From contig OZ025793.1 in the NCBI GenBank assembly GCA_964019425.1, forward strand, positions 124,001 through 188,000: a stretch of 64,000 nucleotides of DNA. Reading direction: 5' to 3'. The notes under the pieces were generated by a model, which was not told where the DNA came from, made no database searches, and saw only the letters and a program-made list of their open reading frames with translations. The position numbers were made by a program, and so were the translations under genes. The DNA is from Flectonema sp. DT1601. Lineage: Eukaryota > Euglenozoa > Diplonemea > Diplonemida > Diplonemidae. Of this stretch, positions 58,667 through 64,000 are shown piece by piece. Numbering within the stretch: the first letter of the stretch is position 1; every line of letters begins with the position of its first letter.

Positions 58667-59626
58667 TTAAAACAGATCAACAATCGTAACGTCCGGAGGA
58701 CAAAATATTCGAGCAGATGAGTGAGTGCCAATACCCCTGGAGACTACTAAAGTCACATCATTGGAAAGGTGATGTTTGCCGAAGGAATATTTCCAATTGT
58801 TAACAACATTCGCAACCCTCGATAACCAAAACGAGCGGGATATTCGAAACAAAGAAATTAATTTTTGTACATGCGCGAGAACAGGATAGCCATTCGGATA
58901 GCATATCTGACCTCCATGTGTGTGACCAGACATCACTAAAACACTACCACTGTCACGATTAGATCCTCTGTATTCAGCAACCCACTGAGATATAATTGAA
59001 GCAGTGTCAGGATTATGACTCAGTATTAATACACGACAATGTGGTAGTGCTTTACTTAGTCCTTCTTCAACTGCTTTCTTTGCGCCAGACCACGTGGGGC
59101 TGTAGTAGTCAGCAAGACCAATTATAACAATATCTGTACCTTCTATTTCAGTTTTTATTGATGAATTCAATAACACGGTAACACCGACGTCTTTAAGATA
59201 GCCGCTAATTAGTGAAGGGTTGCAGGAGTCGTGGTTTCCTAAGGAGGCGTAAATTGGGGTTTTGGTGTGGTGGTTGGCTGCTGATATCAGTCTATGAACC
59301 CACCTGTTAGCAAACAATTGACAAGGTTTGGGATCTCTGTTGACGTAGTCACCAGTTAATACGATCAGGTTAGGTTTATTACTTTCAATTGCGACAACAG
59401 ATTTTTCCAAAGCCTTTATTAAAAAATCTGCTTCATTATTGTCGTAGTGAATGTCTGTTAGCTGGGCTATTCTGATGGGGGTGGTGTTTTGTCGTCGAGG
59501 AATTTCATATTTTTTTATTTCAATATTTTCAGAATTTGATCGCAACCATCTCTTAACTAAAACAAAACCACAACCAACAGCAACAGCAGCTGCGCTGACT
59601 GCCAGCCCTGTTGTCGTTGGAGACAT
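58667..59626 (-). CDS. Membrane-anchored calcineurin-like metallophosphoesterase
   Basis: 319 residues. Residues of about 8-26 form an N-terminal membrane anchor (LAVSAAAVAVGCGFVLV). The full dinuclear-metal motif set follows: LTDIHYD (about 55-61), LTGDYVNRD (about 91-99), LGNHDSC (about 127-133), ILSHNPD (about 205-211) and SGHTHGGQ (about 236-243). The arrangement matches the YkuE/YaeI-type phosphoesterases, which hydrolyse phosphodiesters, often lipid-linked, at the membrane. All metal ligands are present. The acceptor AG (59641-59640) follows TTATTATTTTTTTTAAAC, 14 nt before the ATG. Confidence 0.9.
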   Translation of the reverse strand: MSPTTTGLAVSAAAVAVGCGFVLVKRWLRSNSENIEIKKYEIPRRQNTTPIRIAQLTDIHYDNNEADFLIKALEKSVVAIESNKPNLIVLTGDYVNRDPKPCQLFANRWVHRLISAANHHTKTPIYASLGNHDSCNPSLISGYLKDVGVTVLLNSSIKTEIEGTDIVIIGLADYYSPTWSGAKKAVEEGLSKALPHCRVLILSHNPDTASIISQWVAEYRGSNRDSGSVLVMSGHTHGGQICYPNGYPVLAHVQKLISLFRISRSFWLSRVANVVNNWKYSFGKHHLSNDVTLVVSRGIGTHSSARIFCPPDVTIVDLF

Positions 59627-59847
59627 TAGATTGTCGATCCTGTTTAAAAAAAATAATAATCACTTCCCATACAACTCCTAACTTCCTATTGTACGTAATG
59701 AATAACGATACCAAACTGTGTAAAAAAAAAACAGTTTTATCATTATCTTTTTATGTACATCACATAAACAAAGAACCGACTACTGGTTCTGCAGAACAGC
59801 TGAACAATGAACCCATCCATAGTTGGGTGATTATATAAAACAAAATT

Positions 59848-59883
<36 letters not shown>

Positions 59884-59930
59884 GAATACAAAAAATGTTC
59901 TCTCAATGACTTCTTTATATTGGGTGATTT
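59627..59930. other. Short spacer with a 31-T run
   Basis: About 300 bases between the metallophosphoesterase and antiporter genes. It holds the acceptor at 59640 and a T run at 59850-59880, which reads as poly(A) in the minus-strand transcript, close after the antiporter stop codon. Confidence 0.7.
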
Positions 59931-61928
59931 CTATTCTTTAAGTTGAGAGTTGACCACATCACCATGAGAGGTGTCAGACCCAACTTGGCTGTCATGAAGC
60001 TTCCACAAGACTGGAGTCGTGATCAGACTCAGTGATGTAATACCGAGTAAGAAGAAATAAAGCTCATTTGAGATAATACCAGCTGCTTTACCATGAGCCG
60101 CAATGACGAATGAGAATTCAGATAACTGTGACAACCCCAGAGAAACCATACTCGATTGGTACGGAGGAAGACGACAACAATAATGAAATATAACATAACC
60201 CACTATATATTTCATAGAAACAATCAGTAGAGTAATCGCTACTAATGGTACGATTTCTCGAACTAAAAAAGAAGGATAGATGTGAAATCCAATAGAAGTA
60301 AAGAACAAACAAACAAACAAATCTTGCAGAGGTTTGAGAATCTGTCTAACCTCTTGCTGATACTCTTCCGCAACACTAAACGACAGTCCGATGCAGAAGC
60401 TTCCAACCTCCATTGAGAGCCCAAGCATCTCAGATACGTACATTACTGAAAAACAAGAACTTAAAATTGATAATAATAAAAGTTCTTGTTGTCCTGAAAA
60501 ATATGTGAAAATTAATTTTACCAAGGGTCCTCCCAACGTCAGGGAAGCAAAACATAAAATACCTAAACTTAATAATATTTGAACCACTACAACAGACCCA
60601 TCCCTCTCTTCCCACTGGTCAAGAAGAGGAATAACAGCAATCATCAGTCCAAGACAAACATCTTGAACTACAAGACTACCTAATAATACTTCTCCATGAG
60701 TTGATTGCAAGTCTTTTTCAGTAAGACATTTCAATGCAACAGCAGTGCTTGATAGCGTAATGCAAAATCCTAAAACAACACCACCAGCTCCATATTGACC
60801 TGAATACAATATCATCATGGTAACCCAAGATAAACCAACAACAATTAACATATACAGAAGAGCTCCAATTACAGCAGTTTTCCACACTTGCATTAGACGT
60901 TCTAGTGAGAACTGAACTCCCAATAAAAACAACATTAAATAAATACCAAACTGAGATAAGGTTTCAATCTGAACGAGATTTCGAAGAACTCCCATTTCTA
61001 TCGGCGACAGTAAAATCCCAGCAGCGATGTATCCAAAAAACAATGGTAGTCGTAGAGCATTACTCACCAGACCGAATAAGAATGCCGTACAAACAATTAT
61101 TATTATATCAACAACAAGATTCTTATCTTCAAAGTGAATAGATGAATCGTGTGGCATTGCTAAAACGTATTTATTGTTGTTGTGATCAATTAAAGTAGAA
61201 ACAATATTACTGTCATCGTGGTGGGAATCATGGATGACGTGACCTCGTATTTCCTCCATTCGTATGACAGTCTCAACTGTTGATGACTTATCGTGTTGTT
61301 TAGCGCGAGATCTCGCTTGAGACCAACTGCTGTTGTGATTTAGTTCTAATTTTATTTGTGATATAACTTTACCGAGTTCGTGATCCATCAGACCAACGAA
61401 TTGATTTACTTTTGTTGTTTTATTCGTTGTTTTTATTGTTTTGTTTTGAAGTTCCTCAGTCGCTTCAATGGAAAGAAGCTCCTCAAAGTCTTCGTGAGCT
61501 TCGATGCTCTTTTCTTGAAGTTCTGTAAGTCGGTTTTGCAGTCTTGATTTGATTGCAGTTATGGTTAAGTTTTGCATGAATGTTTCGAGGGAGAGTGCTT
61601 TATACATTATTCCTTCTTCCATTTCACCAAGGAGACGGTCTATTAAGTCTCGTCTCTTTCCTGAGTGTGACTTTCCTAAGTATTGGATTAGTTTGTGTTT
61701 ACTTAGTAGAATTCGTCTTAGAACTTTTATATCTTTAACAAATTTTTTATTAAATTCTTTTTCAGATTTTTTCATTGATTGCAGATCCCTTTCAGGTTTT
61801 GACTGAACAATCTCACTAGACTCAGTTTGAACCGGAGTAAACGACACTGACGCAACTACGAAGTAAAACACCAAAACAGATACGCCTCCCACCAACCGAT
61901 GCACCAGACTCCGCTGGTGTGTAGCCAT
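59931..61928 (-). CDS. CPA2-family cation/proton antiporter, TMCO3-like
   Basis: 665 residues. An N-terminal signal or anchor (about 12-30: LVGGVSVLVFYFVVASVSF) is followed by a luminal or extracellular charged helical domain (about 45-240: KSEKEFNKKFVKDIKVLRRILL and on), as in animal TMCO3. From about 270 a Na+/H+ exchanger domain with 11-12 membrane helices follows, with hallmark segments LPLFFGYIAAGILLSPIEMG, LFLLGVQFSLERL, FCITLSSTAVALKCL, LLGSLVVQDVCLGLMIAVIPLL and SLGLSQLSEFSFVIA. The QD pair in VVQDVCLG corresponds to the family's conserved transport Asp. It lacks the RCK/TrkA-N domain of bacterial Kef proteins. Predicted to exchange K+ or Na+ for H+ in an endomembrane or plasma membrane. 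Acceptor AG 61948-61947. Confidence 0.92.
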   Translation of the reverse strand: MATHQRSLVHRLVGGVSVLVFYFVVASVSFTPVQTESSEIVQSKPERDLQSMKKSEKEFNKKFVKDIKVLRRILLSKHKLIQYLGKSHSGKRRDLIDRLLGEMEEGIMYKALSLETFMQNLTITAIKSRLQNRLTELQEKSIEAHEDFEELLSIEATEELQNKTIKTTNKTTKVNQFVGLMDHELGKVISQIKLELNHNSSWSQARSRAKQHDKSSTVETVIRMEEIRGHVIHDSHHDDSNIVSTLIDHNNNKYVLAMPHDSSIHFEDKNLVVDIIIIVCTAFLFGLVSNALRLPLFFGYIAAGILLSPIEMGVLRNLVQIETLSQFGIYLMLFLLGVQFSLERLMQVWKTAVIGALLYMLIVVGLSWVTMMILYSGQYGAGGVVLGFCITLSSTAVALKCLTEKDLQSTHGEVLLGSLVVQDVCLGLMIAVIPLLDQWEERDGSVVVVQILLSLGILCFASLTLGGPLVKLIFTYFSGQQELLLLSILSSCFSVMYVSEMLGLSMEVGSFCIGLSFSVAEEYQQEVRQILKPLQDLFVCLFFTSIGFHIYPSFLVREIVPLVAITLLIVSMKYIVGYVIFHYCCRLPPYQSSMVSLGLSQLSEFSFVIAAHGKAAGIISNELYFFLLGITSLSLITTPVLWKLHDSQVGSDTSHGDVVNSQLKE

Positions 61929-62944
61929 TTTTAAATATGCATGTTCCTATACAAAATAGTAATAAATTAATACCAGATACCATAATCCTACTTAAAATAG
62001 TCATTTTGCGAACCCTTCAATTGATTTATTCTGTATAAAGTTTAAACATATAAATAATTAATACAAAAAAAAAAAATTGATTAACGCAAAAATACAACAA
62101 TAGGGTCGTTTGTATAATCGCTAGCAATGAGCTAAGCCGATTTGGGGTATTATTTTTTTTTTTTTTATTATATTTTTTTTTTTGCCTCAAGAAAAAATTG
62201 TAACTAAAAAAGCAGAGATAAGTCTATTGAGAAGTTGAGTTATAAATAAACTAAAAAAAAAAAATATATGATTTTTTTAGTAGTCATTCAACCGTCATAT
62301 ATGAGTCTCAATTGTTAGTTAGCATAGCAAAGGAAGAAGAGGGAAAAAAAAAAAAGAAGAGTGGGAAAAGTATTTAAAAAAAAAAAATATAAAAAAATCA
62401 AACTCAGCTTTTTAAAAGCAGAATAGATTTTCAATAGCATTTTTCAGTGCAAACTGTCTCGTGAATAGTTTGATCGATTTTTTTTTTTTTTTTTTTTTTT
62501 TTTCACAACCTGAAAACACTATATGTTGGGAAGCCTCACACAACAACTGTGATTCCATATCATGAAATAATCAAAAAATGAGCGATAAAGGAATTCGAGC
62601 ACAGCACGAATACCCACACAAAAAACAGACAAAGTGCTATAACTAGGAATAAAAGACTATTTAACCAACCTTTACTTCAAAAAAAAAAAAAAAAAAATAA
62701 TTTCGTATTTCAATTTTTTTTCAAAAAAAAGATTTACTGTTGGATGTCTTTATTATCCCTCGTTACATATTTACACCGAATTCTGTTATTGTGCAATGAC
62801 TCAGCTCTTCGACCAGACAATCGCAATGCTACGTTTGAACCAATAGTTGGTAACCTACTAAAAAGAGATAGCAAAAAAACACGCGCACTTGACGGAGTAA
62901 GATAGGTAGTGAACCTGATCGTTTGTTTGTTTGTTTTTGTTTAA
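61929..62944. other. Intergenic spacer
   Basis: About 1 kb with the antiporter leader, T runs at about 62152-62166, 62169-62181 and 62478-62502, and the 3' flank of the SIS-domain gene. No gene seen. Confidence 0.6.
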
Positions 62945-63556
62945 TTATGCGAGCTTGGCACCAATTGCCCCTCCAGGATGATTTTTTTTAAATTCCGACG
63001 GAGTCATATTTTGTAATTCTGCCACCTTTCTGATAATACAGTTAGCGATAGACTCCTGTAAGACGACTGTTGTGGTTGGTATTGTTCCTAGAGGTTCTGT
63101 CGATGATCCCAAAGAGTAAAGTAATGGAAATTCAGGTGACAGAGGAGCCTCATCATTTTGAGTAATTAAAGCAACCTTAACATCAGGTTGTCTGACTCTG
63201 ATCGCAGCAACAGCATTTGTGACTTCAACAGTCTTACCAGAGTGACTGAGTGCAATTACTAATGGATTTGATGTTAATTCCCCTAAGTCACCATGAACCC
63301 ATTCAGAAGCGTGTACATAAGTACATCGAATGCCTAATGATCTTAGTGAAACACTTAAACGTTCTCCAACTTTTCCACTTTTACCAACACCGGTCGTGAC
63401 AACACAGTTCTTTCTCTCAAGCACACAGTCAACCATCGATGCCATCACGTCTTTGCGATCTTCTACTACTTTTAAAGTTGCTTCAAGAGCGTTAATATCT
63501 TCCTTTATACTTCCTGACATGACGCAGCATCTTCTTAGGAAGTGTGACCGAAGCAT
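62945..63556 (-). CDS. KpsF/GutQ-like SIS-domain sugar isomerase
   Basis: 203 residues. A single SIS domain with the arabinose-5-phosphate isomerase signature: GVGKSGKVGERLSVSL (about 56-71), HASEWVHGDLGEL (about 81-93), ALSHSGKTVEV (about 101-111) and the C-terminal FKKNHPGGAIGAKLA. Relatives interconvert D-ribulose 5-phosphate and D-arabinose 5-phosphate. The two CBS domains of bacterial KpsF are absent, and the protein stops right after the SIS fold. The first 12 residues (MLRSHFLRRCCV) are basic and could be an organelle-targeting extension; MSGSIKED at residue 13 is an alternative start. The acceptor AG (63560-63559) after ATTTTTTGACTC lies two bases before the first ATG, supporting it. 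The PfkB-kinase gene lies 208 bp upstream on the same strand, suggesting a sugar-phosphate pair. Confidence 0.9.
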   Translation of the reverse strand: MLRSHFLRRCCVMSGSIKEDINALEATLKVVEDRKDVMASMVDCVLERKNCVVTTGVGKSGKVGERLSVSLRSLGIRCTYVHASEWVHGDLGELTSNPLVIALSHSGKTVEVTNAVAAIRVRQPDVKVALITQNDEAPLSPEFPLLYSLGSSTEPLGTIPTTTVVLQESIANCIIRKVAELQNMTPSEFKKNHPGGAIGAKLA

Positions 63557-63764
63557 TGCTGAGTCAAAAAATTATTCCACCCGTCTAATCATAAAATACA
63601 AGCATTCTAAAACTACAGCAATGCAGCGATTTGTTCTAAAATAGAGAACTGTTTTGTTACGTTTACAAAAAAAGAGGGAAAAAAAAGAAAAATGAAAAGG
63701 AAACGGAGAATCAGTTATCTACCGAAAACATGAAACAGGGTAACAATAGTTATGGTTATGCTTA

Positions 63765-64000
63765 TTAATTGATGTCAGGGAAAACTGATTTTCCAGGTGG
63801 AAGTCCTCCCTGTGTGAGACAACAACGGTATCCGCTGTCACTGGCCGCAGCTAAGATCTTGTTACACGTAGAAGGTTCCAACCAAGGGTAGCCATATTTC
63901 AGAATAGCAGCAAGTAGACCTCCAAAGAAGGCATCACCAGCACCAGTAGCATCTGTCACTGAAGAGAGTTGCTTTGGAGGACGGAAGGTAATAGGATTAC
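63765..64000 (-). CDS. PfkB-family carbohydrate kinase, 3' end only
   Basis: About 78 C-terminal residues; the gene runs off the right edge of the window. The frame is open to the edge and encodes NPITFRPPKQLSS followed by the PfkB second signature VTDATGAGDAFFGG, with the catalytic-base Asp in GAGD. It continues to SGYRCCLTQGGLPPGKSVFPDIN and a stop. Ribokinase, pseudouridine kinase, adenosine kinase and HldE-type heptose kinases all share this motif, so the substrate cannot be told from the fragment. It is co-directional with the KpsF-like isomerase gene. Confidence 0.85.
   Translation of the reverse strand, partial: NPITFRPPKQLSSVTDATGAGDAFFGGLLAAILKYGYPWLEPSTCNKILAAASDSGYRCCLTQGGLPPGKSVFPDIN

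Noticed and set aside
1-64000. CRISPR arrays, bacterial operons or insertion sequences
   Set aside because: No such repeats or transposase genes are visible; introns, leader acceptors and protein families are eukaryotic.

Overview
The window is nuclear DNA of a unicellular eukaryote. It encodes a mitochondrial ETF-ubiquinone oxidoreductase, a RAD54-type SNF2 ATPase, a TMEM94-like polytopic protein, ankyrin, kelch, LRR and RRM proteins and a protein kinase, and it is strewn with poly(A)/poly(T) runs. The most telling property is direction: all 22 supportable protein genes over 64 kb lie on the minus strand, head to tail. Almost every one has a consensus AG splice acceptor, usually after a T- or C-rich stretch, a few to about 80 bases upstream of its ATG. 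Some neighbours are only about 100 to 150 bases apart. This is how directional gene arrays processed by spliced-leader trans-splicing look (Euglenozoa such as diplonemids or kinetoplastids; less likely dinoflagellates or perkinsids). No spliced-leader gene is in the window, so the lineage is an inference.

Five genes also need short cis introns (62 to about 86 nt, usually starting GTATGT and ending in an A/C-rich tract plus CAG). Removing them restores reading frames and known domains: the C-terminal half of ETF-QO, the third RRM of an RNA-binding protein, a link from a p180-like ER protein to its glutamine-rich tail, the second exon of a small membrane protein, and probably a signal-peptide exon. 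That is more cis-splicing than a typical kinetoplastid shows.

Layout, left to right (genes run right to left). 0.6-5 kb: cysteine-repeat type I membrane protein and kelch/coiled-coil protein. 5-7 kb: ETF-QO. 7.9-11.8 kb: small membrane protein and p180-like/poly-Q protein. 14.5-24 kb: LRR/proline-rich protein and TMEM94-like protein. 24.4-31.7 kb: RAD54, a Pro/Thr-rich membrane protein and a helical-repeat membrane protein. 33.8-36.3 kb: a kinase with a CAP-Gly-like domain inserted in its N-lobe. 37-40.2 kb: a GC-richer orphan secreted protein next to a tandem array of about 1.05-kb units. 40.5-47.7 kb: ankyrin protein and a large disordered protein. 48.6-51.7 kb: granulin-like secreted protein and NT-C2/coiled-coil protein. 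51.7-55.5 kb: a 3.9-kb gene-poor spacer. 55.5-64 kb: triple-RRM protein, GHMP-kinase-like protein, metallophosphoesterase, CPA2/TMCO3-like antiporter, KpsF-like SIS isomerase, and the 3' end of a PfkB sugar kinase.

The best candidates for something undescribed are the CAP-Gly-in-kinase architecture, a two-copy family of structured RNA-like elements (33.0 and 44.5 kb), the contrast between cis and presumed trans acceptors, and the 38-40.2 kb tandem array.
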